From: Lingula anatina
Lineage: Eukaryota > Brachiopoda > Lingulata > Lingulida > Lingulidae
Direction of reading: 5' to 3'
Assembly (NCBI RefSeq): GCF_001039355.2
Contig: NW_019775580.1
Span: forward strand, 694,872 to 758,871
DNA: 64,000 nucleotides
Shown: piece by piece, positions 24,801-39,500 of the stretch
How positions within the stretch are numbered: the first letter of the stretch is position 1
Layout of the letters: each line of letters opens with the position of its first letter
The notes under the pieces: generated by a model
The model's database searches: none
Seen by the model: only the letters and a program-made list of their open reading frames with translations
What the model was told of the DNA's origin: nothing
Made by a program: the position numbers and the translations under genes

Positions 24801-26572
24801 ATCATGATAAAGAAACCATGTATAAGGCAAGTAACCTGTTTTAGACGTGTTATTTAGAGCATGTTTAAAGTAATTTGTTTTAAGATAAGCAGCAAAATGC
24901 TTAACAGTTGATAGGGAGACTATCAATTATACAGACACATAATATCAGGAGAGAGTTGATGCTTATTTCCTTGTTGCCTACCTGTCTCTTGGTAGATTAA
25001 TCCACTGTTACAAGAATCAAATGTTCCAAACACTGCAGTGATAGAATTAGAGTGCAATAGACTTCAAATGCACAAACAACTATTATTTGAGAATGGATCT
25101 GTAGCCTTTTGTAATGATGCCAGTTATTATCCAATAAAATATTAAATAAAAATTATCTTAAAAGACAATTAATAAAAGTGAATGAATTTGAATGACATTT
25201 GGTGCATTGAGAATAGATAAGATGCATTAAAGGTTTAATAACCATACTTGAAAATCTTGACCATTAATTTTTGAAGAGTAGTCAGTATCCAAGGTATGAC
25301 TGTGTTTAAAGAATAATAGTTCTTAATTTAGAGGCAGTATATTTTCCAGTTATCTTTGCATTTAATTATTTGTTTATTTAAGAAAATGTTTAGAAGTATC
25401 CTGGAACTTAGAGAAGAAAGTAAAAATATTTTAAAATAAATAATTGATGGAAATTTATCATTGAATTTATTAAGTAAGAGTTTCATTAATGAATGTGAGT
25501 GTAAGGATCTTGTTTTTGTTTTATTTTGTATGATTGTTTATTTCTGGATTCTGATGAAAAAGTTTACTTTTATAATACTGAGTATGATTTTCTTTCAGGG
25601 AAAGTCCACCTCCCTTGGGAACTTTTATCGAGTTGCAAGAAATACTAAGCTGATGTGGTTTACTAAGGAAGAGCCATCCCCAGAGCAAGTAGAGGTAGGG
25701 GCTGTTTTTACTAAACCTGGATGAAATATATCTTTTCTCAGAAACTCTGCAAAACCCAGAAAATATCATCTAAATTAATCCTTTCAATGCAAAATAGGCT
25801 TTAACTTCAGAGAAATCAGTGCCCTGCAAAATACATTGATATTCTTTGCTGTCAAATCAGAGTGTTTGTGTCTTAGTTCAACTGATACAATGATTTAAAA
25901 AGAGCTTACACAAAATCTCCATCTGTTTGTGAATTGTTACAAACTAGTTTGGAACAGCTATTCATTTTTCACTGAAAAGTTATTGGTCAATTACTTTTGA
26001 TTGATAAAATTTCCTCTATAGATGCCATTTAAATCTTTTTACTTAAGTGAAAATTTTGTCTGTGGTCTGCTCAGTTTCCTCATTGTATATGAAAACTGAC
26101 GTAAAGTATATTCTTACTTATAGTTTCATTTTATTGTTTTATCTAGAAATAGATGTCATTGAAATAAACCAAAACATTCAACTTGATGGAGCAAAAACAA
26201 AATCAGATAAGGGGTAAACTGTGTGACTTTTAGCAGATTATATTGGCACTGAAGACAAATTTAGAATTAAAAACAGCTCAGACTTAGTATTGAGGGATGT
26301 GCAGTAATTGTGAGAAAATGTGGATATCTGTTAGACAACTTGTAAATTTTATTTTATGGTCAAAATGAACAACATGCATGTGTATTGCACATTTGAGAAA
26401 TTGACATAGTTGTCAAGAAAATTACACATATTTTAGGAGATATGTTATAAAGCAGAATAATTCTTCAGATATTGTTTTGCCACATTTTTCATTTCATTGG
26501 TTCAAGTGTTTTGTAATTTTGTCATCAGTCCATCCTAATAATATAAGTCACCCCTGTGATTAGCACCCCACC

Positions 26573-26606
<34 letters not shown>

Positions 26607-28039
26607 GTCTCTCTTTACATTCTATTTAACATCCTGTCATTAATCCATTCTTAATTGCAAAGCTATACATTTGCGTTGGTTCCTTTATTATGTTCTTGAT
26701 CTCAGTTTTTGTGTACAGACACATCATGACTACACAAATAGCCATCACCTGCACTTGCTGTCGTCGCTGTCATTGTTGTGCATTTCCAGTGATGAAACAA
26801 TAAACCATTTGACCTGTTTTCTTGCAGAACTTACAGAACTGATGAATATTTATAAATCGGAAAAGATTTATAGGACTAAAACACAGATTAAGTTGGAAAA
26901 CCAGCCAGATTCCAATCTTTTTCGGGAAGTTATGCAGTTATTTGCGAAATTTTCATTTTTGACATTTTGTGATTTTAAGCATAGGGACTTTGAACTCCCA
27001 TGGGCATGAAGCCATATAGTACTTACATTTTCTGATTGCCCTTGTTACCTATAGTAGTTACATAAAATTGGTGTAAGCCATGCTTTAAATCATTATGTAA
27101 TATTGCATTAAAATTCACAAAAAGCACTATTTTCAGCACTGCCACCACAAACGCTATGAAAAAAAACTGTTATCTAGTATTTTGTAAGTTACAAGAATAA
27201 TTCTTAGGATTGACATAGAGCTTGATTGGATTTTTATTTTCTGAAATTTTCCTGAAAGGCAGATATGACAAGGGGCTTGTGTGCAATCTGAAAATATAGA
27301 GTCCTCATTGCCTCTGAATCTGAGGTTATGGTCTTAAAACAGTTTCTTCCTGCTCTTTGTTGACACACACTGCATGTATATGAACATGTCCACACTTGTG
27401 CATAAGCCTGTGTCAACAAAGTAAATTAGTGGAACTTCAGAATAGTAAGCTGGCAGGTCCACAAGAAAAAACCCTTAATCCTGTGAAATGATTAGACAAA
27501 CAGGGAGCAGACTCATTTAATGAGCTTGTTCTCATACTCTGATATTATGAAACACAGTTCCTAATAAATCCAATCCTAAACATGATCCCAATTTGATTTG
27601 TTGAGCCTTTATTGTGAAGCTGTAAAAGTTGACACTATTCATCTATTCCTTTTGTGTAATTCATCTGCATAGACAGGTAGCCATGACTTGCTTCTTATGT
27701 TTCCTTCTTAATGATGGAAATATTGTAATTGTCTTCCATTTCATACTAAAAATGATAATGAAATTCCTTGGTAATGGACCTTACTCTGACCATGGCAGAT
27801 CTGCAGACTGGTGTGGTGACTTCTTTTCTCACATAATTCTGGTGCCCAGAATGGATTTGAAGCATGTTAAAGTGGTCATCCATATGCAGATAGAACCACT
27901 GGGATGTTTATTGTTTTTATTTATTTGTTATGCAACATACAAAATACAATACTACAGAAGCTTACAGATAATACATTGTTGCATGGCTATCATAAGAGAA
28001 GACAAGAATACATTTATCCAAAAACAGTTTATACTGACA

Positions 28040-28100
<61 letters not shown>

Positions 28101-28337
28101 NNNNNNNNNNNNNNNNNNNNNNNNNNNNNNNNNNNNNNNNNNNNNNNNNNNNNNNNNNNNNNNNNNNNNNNNNNNNNNNNNNNNNNNNNNNNNNNNNNNN
28201 NNNNNNNNNNNNNNNNNNNNNNNNNNNNNNNNNNNNNNNNNNNNNNNNNNNNNNNNNNNNNNNNNNNNNNNNNNNNNNNNNNNNNNNNNNNNNNNNNNNN
28301 NNNNNNNNNNNNNNNNNNNNNNNNNNNNNNNNNNNNN

Positions 28338-28379
<42 letters not shown>

Positions 28380-31300
28380 ATATTTAACAATGTCATGCTA
28401 AAAGTATTACTACAAATTTACAAAAAAAGCTGAGTAAAAAAATATTACTTATCTATTATGTTATTATATCTATAAGTTTTGTCATATGCCATTTATATCT
28501 GCACATCCATGATACTGGGTAACAACTTTGGGACATGGGCATCAAAATATCAACATGGTGCCATTTGAGTGTCATTTTCAGCTAAGAATTAAAAAGTTTA
28601 AAATACACAGCAGTGCTTGGAAACAAAATTGTTTATTATAATAAGACAAGCCCAGCCCACATGAAAGCACCCCCACTGTAATCCACCACATAGGAATATT
28701 TTGACAGACTTTCAGAGATGATAACTCATTGTTGGGATACTGTGGATGTGCAAATAGATTTGTCCATTTGACAGCTTTTTTGCATTTTGTGGGGTTATAC
28801 TTTTGATAGATAGCAAATTTAAGTTTTTGCAAAGTTTTTACAAAGGGCTCTTGTACTATAATGAATTTTTATGCCCCATGGCAGCCTTGCACCAAATTTT
28901 GTACCTCTGTCTGCCATGTAAGATGGTTTGATAATTTGTGCAGCAAAGGAGCTCTACTAAATTAAATCTGGAATATATGACATATTGAAGTACTTCATGT
29001 AATGTTTACTTGATTATTCTTATTTAGTTACAAGTAAAACGACAGATATTTCCTGTTTTGGTGTTGCATTTGGATATTGTAATTTTGTTGTAAAATCATG
29101 TAGGTCCAATCAGTTTGCACCAGTTTGTCCCTTAATGTTTTATGGTTAGAGGCTTTTTCTGCAAATGGGTAATTTCAAGTGGTTGAAGGATATGAATTGG
29201 TTAGTATTCAAGTAATTACTCTAGAACCCCATATTGTAACTATCTTCTAAAGTGCATAGAATAATTATGTAGAAAAATTGAATCTCAAGAGTAAAAAAGC
29301 AATAATTCTGTCAGGAAATAATTGCCAAGGAAGCATGGGATGCTGTTAGACCAGTTAGAATGTTGTTAATGTCACCAAGGGATGTTTGCTTCATGATAAA
29401 TGAGATTCTGTGGCTTATTTTTATTTTATAGGAAATTGCCTGCATGTAATCTGGGCAGGACAAATTGTACGCTCTTCTCACAGCAGAGCAAGAAAAAATG
29501 CACATTGATTTTATGAATCTAGCAGTGATTTCTTTAAAAAGCTGCAAAATATTTGACATAGGTACATGTTTATTATTTTTATTTTGCTTTGATAATGAAA
29601 ATAATAACAGTTAAGGCTATGTTATGTAGATATGTAAATATGTATGAATTGTTGAATTGTGCTAAGCCTATTTATTGCTATTTAGGTTGATTTATACACT
29701 GCATTTGTCTCTGTGTATGTAGTATTCGAAGGAAGCAAATTTTTTTAAAGATGCATATGGCAAGTAGTTACATACAACTATTGCCACTAAACCCTAACAA
29801 ATGCCACTCTTGTGTTTCAAATAGTATAACTTATTATAAAGACCTACCACAATGGTCCCTTATAATTACATAAATTCATGGAAAAGTGATATTTGCACAT
29901 TTCTTACTTTCTGTGCTTTATTATGGACAGGAAGGAAAATAGGTCAAATTTATGACCAGAAATTTGAAGGAGGTGCAGTTTTAAAGCTTTTTTCTGATGC
30001 TGGAGAGATTTATTTCAGTTAGATTTTATTTGTGTTGTGTAAGATACTGGTACTATTAATTTATATACATTACATGGTATTTACACTCTCTACATATGAA
30101 CATTTAGAAATATTAATGAAAATTGGTCATTATATGAAGAAAAATTTAAGACAGATTTGCTTAAGATTGAATGAGTCAAAAAGGAAGACGATTTTGGATC
30201 TATATGTCCACATCAAGGAAAGTAAAAGTCTGTTGGGTATTTTAGAATTTCTCCCTCATCCATTTAGGTAATGCAGAAATAAAGATTGTCATGTTATGAG
30301 ATGTTGCTGTCACCTGAACAGCAATCAAAACTATTTGAAAGGCTATTTAATCACAACAATAAATACCACTTACAAGTCAGTGCCAGGAAATTTTCTTTAG
30401 AGACTTCCTTCTAATATCAACTGCAGCAATGTAGTGCATTCATTTAATGGGACATCATGATTAGGGGCACATTCCTCTGTAATAATAATAATAATAATTA
30501 AAAAACAATGTAAAAGAAATCAGTGGCACTGGATTGTAGCTCACACCCTAGTTGTCTACCATGCAAATTTTCATGATAATGTCTTACTTAATTATGTCAG
30601 AAAACAATCACTATATCTCACACCATTCTACAGAGTAGCTGAATTGATGAGAAATGCTTTGGCACCTTGTGTGCAGAGGTGACCAGATGGCTTTATGGTT
30701 AGAGTTGGAGGACATAGGTTTGGCCTTCTCTGGGGTCATACCAGTTCTTTATAAATGGTATTGCTGCTGTCTCCTTTGTTCAGACAACTCTACATTCATA
30801 ATTTTCCTAGGACATAGTATGTAAATTGAAACTGGGTAATATTTATATTACTTTGTGTGGAAATTTGATTACCCTCTATATTGTAGTCAGACAGGAAATG
30901 GGAGACAAATGCATCAAAAATTGCCATGCAAGGAAATTTGCTTCACAATCTTGTCTACCCAACAAAAGAAATAATTATTATAATAATGATCATGACTGCA
31001 GCCTCTATCTAGTTTACTTGCCAATGCTGTTTATGAAGTCAAACAAAAACTTTTATATTCTAAAGATTGAAATATGCATTTTCAAAAAAATGGTGTGCCT
31101 TTTTGTATAAACTTGATATATCAAGGTTAAGATGCTTGTCTTAGCTAGTGTTAAAAAAAATTACTAATTCTTTTATGGTGTATTCCATAAAAATCTCAGT
31201 GTGCCTTGACAGCCAAAACTTTGTTTTAGAGTCAATGTTTTTATGTACAGACACAGATGTGTCTGTACATATTGCCATCACCTACGTCTGTCATCGCCGT

Positions 31301-34300
31301 TGTAGCCATCGTCACCAGTGTCGTTGCCGGCGCCGTGCACTTTCAGCGTAAACACGATAAGTAGAAGACAGTTTTACTTTTTGGCTTTATATTTACAGAG
31401 CTGATGAATATTCATAAAACACAGGTCAAGTTCGAAAATCAGCATTATCAGGCCATTATTTAAGAAGTTATGCTGTTTTTTTCACTTTTCACCATATATG
31501 CAACACTGTAAACACATTTCAAGGAAAACTGATAGGCCTGTTGTCATGAACCTCACAGGAGTAATCAATCTTACTAAAACGCAGGTGAAGGTCGAAAATC
31601 AGCATGATCGGGCCATTATTTTAGAAGTTATGCTGTTTTTTCTCTTTTCAGCATTTATGCAACACTGTTAACACATTTCAAGGAAAACCGATAGGCCTGT
31701 TGTCATGAAACTCACAGGAGTAATCAATCTTACTAAAACGCAGGTCAAATTCGAAAATCAGCATGATCGGCCATTATTTTAGTAGTTATGCTGTTTTTTC
31801 ACTTTTCAGCATATATGCAACACTGTAAACACAATATAAGAAAAACAGATTGGCCAATTGTCATTAAACTCACAGGAGTGGTCAATCTTACTAAAACGCA
31901 GGTTGAGTTCGAACATCAGCATAACATTACATTAAACATTATGTAATATTGCATTAAAATTTGAAGAAACCCCTATTTTGGGCACTACTCCCATGATGAC
32001 CATTTAAGGAAAATCATGTCACTTACTGTTCTCAAACTTACAGGAAAGAAACATGGGACTAAAATACAGCTTCAGTAGGCAATGCAGTCTGTTTGATAAT
32101 TTTTTCTGGCAGTTAAACAGTTTTTTTGTGAAAATTTAATTTTTCACATATTGGCATTTTCAAGGTGTGACTTCGAAGTTCCATGGGCCTGAAGACCTTT
32201 GCTAGTCACATTTTCTGAATGTCCATGATACTAATATTTTATTGTTAAAAATTGATGGTCATTATGCTGTTAAATATTATGTAATGTTGCATCAAAATAG
32301 AAGAAAACACAATTTTGAGTGTTGCTGCCATGATGACCATTATGGGAAAACAGTGTTACTTATGATTGTCAAACTTTCAAAAAAGAAACACAGGACTAAA
32401 ATGCAGCCTGAGTTGGAAAAGCAGTATAATTGGCTTCTTTTTCTGGAAGTTATACATTTTAGTGAAATATTCATTATTATCGTATTGGCATGTTCATTGT
32501 GGGACTCGGAGCTCCCATGGACATGAAGCCGAATGGTAATCAAATTTTCTACATGTCCATGCTATTTATAGTCAATTATCAAAAATTGGTGATAATTATT
32601 CTGTAATTTATTATGTAATGTTACATCAAAATTGACAAAAATCTTTTTGCGCTGCTACTACAAACATTATGAAAAGAAAACTGTGTTACTTATTATTATT
32701 TTTAACTTACAAGTATGATTTTTAGGATTGGCATGCAGTTCAAATTAGAAAGCCAGCTCAATTGGGTTATCATTTATTATTGAATTTATGCAATTTTGTG
32801 TGAAATTTTCATTTTTCTCATTCTGGCATTTTCAAAGAGTGAACTTGAACTCCCATGGGCCTGAAGCCTTATGCTTGTTACACATTTTACTTATATCTGT
32901 GTTACCTGTTGAGCATAATTAAAATTTGATGTTGAATTTGCAGTTAAGCATAATGTACTTTTGCATCAGAATTGACAGTAGCCTATTTTGTGCATTGTTA
33001 TTTTCTGCTTTTTGTCTGTAAATTTGACAGCTTTGCTGCCTTGTTATTATGTGCATATGACTGTTATTGTTGGTTACAAGCTTCATTTGAGAAAAATTTG
33101 CAATCACTCTGACTCTGGTCCATACAAGTGTTTCGTAAAACTTGACAGCTTGCCTTATAGATAGAAATAAAAAATGCGGGTTTATAGTTGAGTTTTATTA
33201 TATCTTTACGTCCATTTTCATTTTGTATAAAAATTAAAAAATGATTTATTGTAGAAAAATAAACATTTATTGTAATTGGACATTTTGTGTTTTTTGGTCT
33301 GATGACCTTAAAATTGAAAAGAAAATATTACTTAAATAAACTTTTAAAAAAGACAAGTATTTTTAGGTTTTGATTATTAATGAAGATTTTACTGATACTT
33401 TCTTTCAGAAAAAATGATAACTGCATTTTTAAAGGGCATATTAGCAGTTGTTTTTAAAAGTTTCAATTATGAACTTTAAGGATACAAGATTTTGATGTTA
33501 TTCCTCCACCAGCATTAAAGCCAATTAATTGAATTTCTTTGAGAATTTTGTTTCATTAGATAATTGTGGATGAATCAATTTGTCTGTGAAAATTGGTTTT
33601 GGTGGGCCTACTAATTTAAAATCATTGTTACAGAAATTACAAAAGCTTGAGACATTACTTCATAGCCTCTCTAAACAATATATGGACAACAGACTGACAG
33701 AAATTTTAATGAAAAACATTGCAGTGAGAAAATTAAAACCATTTTGAAAATACAATAGGTGCTTCTTGGGGACACAGCAGACCTTTTAGTTGGCCTTTGA
33801 CTTATTTTTCACAATAGAATGCACATTGCAAATTTTTATCCCTTGTATCTCTTAAACTAGAAGAGATACATCATGTTTAGCAGACATATTTTTTATGTTT
33901 TATTAAATTGACCAGTCAAGTTATGCTTTTATATTACTTTCGGTGATTCATATTTATGTGTGTAGTGTTAATTATAGGTAATCATTTAAATTTATTGCAT
34001 TTTTTATGAGAAGATTGACACTGTGGAGTAAGACTTTTTTAGGACATGAACCTGTTGTTCTTTTTGATAATTTTATTTGCTGTTCACACAAACATGCAGC
34101 CTTACCTAATCCCTGGATACTTTCTAATCTGCTTTACTCATGGCCTTGTAATTGGTCATATTTTTGTGAAGATCACTGTCACAATCTGATTTAATTCAAA
34201 CTAAGACGGAAGGATTATGAGAGGCCTTATGTGTATAGTAGCAATTCCCGTGTTATACTAGTATTTTAATAATCACTTTAAAAAGATATATGCATTTCCT

Positions 34301-36532
34301 CTGGGACAAATTACATCAGTATTCTGCGAAAGTACTGAAATGACTTGATGTTTTTCAAAGGGACAAATGGACAAAATGGATATTAAATTTTTTTGGTAAA
34401 TAAATTGCATATTTTATGATGATAAATGCTTTGAATAAACTATTTCAGACACCAGAAATATCTATAGTAAACAACAATCTGTCATTCTTCTGCTGTTTAT
34501 TTGCCTCATTAAAGGTTCAATTTATCTTACAAATCTTAATATCCTTTTTGATAAGTTTTACGTTCTCTATAATTGTTAAACACTATCTTTCTTAAACTGG
34601 GCTGGAAATGTTTTGTTTCTTAATGAAATTTTAGTTATGAGCCAGTGATGAATCATACCCTTGGGAGTAAGAATGCTAATTGTTGTTAACCAGAGAAATA
34701 ATTCAGCTTGTCTGTGCTGAAGCAGGGGCAGATATAGTTGCACCATTGCATCAAGCATAAATCATATTTGCAGTATCATAAAACTTATAAGGTGGGGTGA
34801 ATAACAGCTTCCTGGAGTCACAACAGACGGAAGAACATAAGTTGGGAAGCCTACTCCAGATGCATACTATTTGTTCTGATTGTTACCTTTCTTTATGGCT
34901 ATATGCTGGAGTGTTGCCTTTCTTTACAAGCATATGTTAGAGAGTTATCCTTTTTTTATATACAGCAAGATAGACAAGACATGATGGTGGTCAAACTTTT
35001 TATAGATTAAGATCATACTACTCTGCACTTCACATTCACTTTAATTAATAATTAGACTACATAATGTTGGTTTTTTTAAAGTGTATCCATGAACCCATTA
35101 AATACTTAATTTACTGTACTTCTGTTGGGCACAACTGATTCACATAACCATGCAATAAAGTAAAGGAGAGACACCAATGACCATGAGAATACCATGTGAG
35201 AGTTCAATATTGTGATGATCTTTGTACCACAGTGTCAATGCTTGTTCCAGGTGGAATAAAGCACAATACATTGCCTTCAACTAGATGGCTGATAACTAGT
35301 GTAAAACCCCCTTTAAGCTGGTCATTTCTGCATCCTTTGTGCAACCATGAAACTGACAAGGTTGCAGTTGGATGCTCAAAGAATGCACAATAACCGCTAA
35401 GATCGCACACAGAATGTCCAAGCATCGCCAAGGACAACCTGGTCGCTGCAAAGTTTTAATATAGCTACTAGTAGTCTCATGCCAGCCTCCGATTGGTAGT
35501 TTTTCTAAAATTCTTGAATCGATCAATTTTTGGAGGTAATTGTAGAACAAATATTTTGCTTTTTTTTTTTTCAAGATGCAGTTCTTGTCACAGTTTTTGT
35601 AGAATTTCTCTTTTGAAAATGGATTCAAACATTCCTTGTTGTGCCAGTCAGCCTTTTCATCTTCAGTGCCTGACCATCCTTCTTATAAGGACAACAATGT
35701 TCATCAGGGTTATTATCAGTCCATGCAGACCATGCATCACTGTAGTTTGAAAAAGAAGTTTATTCCTTATTATTTGTTTTCTTTCCTGGCGTTGTTCTTA
35801 ATTGGGTATGTAACAGAGTTAGAACTGATATAAAATATAAAAGAGTCAGAATATATCAAAGGAAGCCCAAACAGCACTGATCTTGCAGAAGGCAGAAAGA
35901 CCATGGAGTGGTCGTCACTGATCACTGATGAAGGTACAGAGAATGCAAGAGGAGGATCAGTGGTCACTCAAACATCGCAGTGGACACCATCGGTTGCACA
36001 GGGAAAGCAGGGAGGATCCTCAGTGGACACACAGGACACCCGAGGTTTTAGAAGTAAAATCTAGATTTGGTTGTTCAAAAGAAGCATAAGAGACACAGAA
36101 GCATTTACACTGAGACACAATTTAATTGCTTTGGTGACCAATGAGCATCCTGACTGCATTTTTTTATTTAAGAAGGGATGCAGAAAAGACACCGTCCAGT
36201 GTAAAGAGGCCTTAAGCAGCTATATGCATTTGTCACAGTGTTTTAGCCTGGTAATTAAACTGGATGCATGCAGTACTGAAGTCATATCAGTGTATAATGG
36301 GACTTTAATGTTGCAGCTAATGTTTCTTTTACTGGAGGTCTGTTTTCATCATTCTGATCATTCCGAACTTCAAGTAATCCGTCTTTCTGTCCTGGAACCT
36401 AAGTGATAATATGGGTTACTTCCACTCTAGTTATATATAGGCTTTGGCGGTGTGGATCTGCGTCATATTAATATATATCAGTAGCCCTGGGGGTGGGGTG
36501 GTGGGAGAGACCATTTAGCCTCAAACTGGAAT

Positions 36533-36578
<46 letters not shown>

Positions 36579-39500
36579 TCTCAGTTTCAACTCGGTTAAT
36601 GTGGACAGTGACAGACTAATTGCAATCATCAGTTCATGATGTCTTCATTAAATATTCATATTCTTCCTCTAGTTCTGTTGTTTGTGCTTCTGCCTAGCTT
36701 CCAATAAGATTCCACTAGGATTTATATCATTATTTGACTGTGTAAGTATCTCAGTTCAAATATCCCAATGTGAACTCAGCACAAGTCTGGATAAATTTCC
36801 CAGTGTGAATATAACCCTTGTCTGGCGAAACATCCCAGTGTGAAGACAGCACTAGTCTGGCTATGTATCAACACAGACCTAGCCTGGCTCACTGCATTCT
36901 ATGCATGATACTGTGCAGTAAAATTAAGTTTCCCATGAAATCACAGTTTAACTTTTCATTCAAAGAGATAAAGACTTTCAACCTATGTTTTTAACTTAAA
37001 ATTGCATGAATCATCTCTTGTTGATTGTCTGAAGAGAAAACCTTTATCAGTTCTTTCGGATAATGTTTAAGCTGATGAATGTCATTAAGTTATTTATCAC
37101 ATCCTAACCAACATCGGTCAAATCTTGACTCAGCTTTAAATTACACACATTTAGTAAGTCATAGTGAGGGCACAGTTTGAAAAAAACGTGTGTTTGAGGG
37201 ACATTTTAATTTTCTCATATTTTTATGATGAGTTTCAGGACTAGAGGATCAAATGCTGGTTAATCTGTTATTCCAGGTAAAATTCTTAAATTTAAGTTTT
37301 TCACTGAAAAATTTTGCACTAGGTACCTTTAAATACAAACACTATAAACCTTGGATACTTATCTTCCAGCTTAAATAGAAATGTTATTTTATATAGGACT
37401 TTATTGACCTTGCAAAAAAGAAAATTGATCCAGCAAAAAAAGGGTTTTGGCTATTCTCTCTGATATTAAGTATAGAAAATGGAAGAAGAGGACCCTCTAG
37501 GATCTGGCAGGATCAAGCTGTCTACACTTATGTAACTATCCTGCCCCAACCAACCCCTTCAAGGGTGGCTTAACAGCAAAGGAGGATAATTCTAAATTTG
37601 GTTGTAATCACATACCTGGACATCTGGAATAAGTCTAAGTTCATGCTAGACCAAATCTGTCCAATTATAAATACATTGCATTATATGGACAGGGATACAC
37701 CATACTCAACACTTAGTAGGAAATTGTCTCCACTGACAAATACAAAGGGAATGTGGTGAGGAACATGTTCCACCTGATTATCTCAAATCCCATAGAGGCT
37801 GATACAATAATTTTGTAAGAGACTACTTTGCCCCTGCTATTACTTTGTTATTTAGATCACCATGTCAGGAGGCAAGTTAGTGATGTAGATCCAAACAATG
37901 ACTTTACAGTGAAGTATTTTTTATTGTAACATACATTTTTGTTACATAACTCATTAGTTTTAGCTTAATTATTTAAGAAATATTCTACAATTATTTTAAA
38001 CAGTTACAGACTTGTTACAGTATTTATAAGATAATTACATGGTTCAAATTACCAATTCAGTTCCAACCCCAATGTGTTAAATAACATTAATGAAGTGCTC
38101 AGGAAGTAAAGATGCTATTTCAGTGAACATCATGTCTGGCTAACCGACAGTACCTTATTATCTACTGCCTTTAAAGAGACCATATTAAAACTATTGACGT
38201 AAACACTTACTGCCATGTCAGTTTTCTACTGACAATGTTGATGGAATTACTAATGCGGTTTTATTCTCAGTCCAAACTATGCTTTATTAGAATATGATAT
38301 GGATTCAAAATCCTTATCAATGATAAAATCACTTATATAAGTATCATCAACATAACTCATAGTGCCCATGTATTGATATCCATATATCATATACATCTGC
38401 TTTGAATTATCTACAGACTTTTGTTCTCAAAACAACAAATTGAAACTTATGATGTTTTGCCAAAAACAAGACATCCAAGATAATATCAGTAAGTTTATTT
38501 AAGATAGCATGCTGCCAGGTTCAGTAGGTATTTCATATTCGTTTATTATGTGTAGCCTGGTTAATCCTCACATCCATTGTCTCCTGAGCACATTGTTTTT
38601 GAATATGAACTTCTGGCAAATATTAGAGGAGGATGGTGATGGTATGAAACAACAGACTTTGAATTATTATGATTTTGTTTGAAGAAACAATTAAAAAGTT
38701 TCCGTAGTGCAGATCTGAAGATTTTTCCAGATATAGCATATAAGTAAAAGTTAATACAGTTGTTTAATTTGCTTATGCAATAAAATATCTCTCTTATTGG
38801 CCAAAGATGGGGGGCATCTTGTTTCTTTATGAAGTAATATGCCAGAATCATGTCACAAAAGTACAGCGGCCATGCCAAGAAGACAAAGGCTAAAGATGTT
38901 GCTATGAACAATCCATTTGTTCTGGCTGTGTCCATTGTTGATGAGGCTCCCAGGTTTTCTTGAATATTGCGCTGGTTTCTTAGTTTGTGTACTATCAATG
39001 CACTGATGATTAAGACACCCAGAGACATTAAGTTGCTGGTGATTGCAAAAACATAGAAAATTATACCACTTATTACTTTCATCTCTTCTGGGGACAGCAG
39101 CTTGCATTCTTCTATTTGTGGGATACGAATGCTTGTCCAGCCAGCTAGAAGCAAAACGCATATGAAACTTGCCCTGTATGCCATTTTTCGTTTACAGAAA
39201 ATCATGCCTTTCAGTGGGTAAAAGATCAAAATGAAACGTTCCACTGCAATAGCCACCACAAATATAATGCACAGGTAGGAGAGTAGGTCATTAAACCATA
39301 ACAAGAAGATTTCAAAACTGCAATTAAGAAAGAAACCATGTTTGTTAGCCACACATGCCAGCGATTGGTTGATCAAAATTCCCTGATCAGCAAATGCCAT
39401 GAACATAAGAAAAATAAATGTTGATTTTCTCCTCAAAACTTTGTTCCATAAGATGACGACAACAGTGAACACGTTTCCTATCCCGCCAAATACTGTCAGT

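Noticed and set aside
27629-28387. 252-codon frame
   Set aside because: Depends on the CA microsatellite and the N gap.
36535-36575. Poly-T as the poly-A tail of a processed retrocopy on the minus strand
   Set aside because: No gene-like sequence lies next to it on the required side, and no flanking duplications were found.
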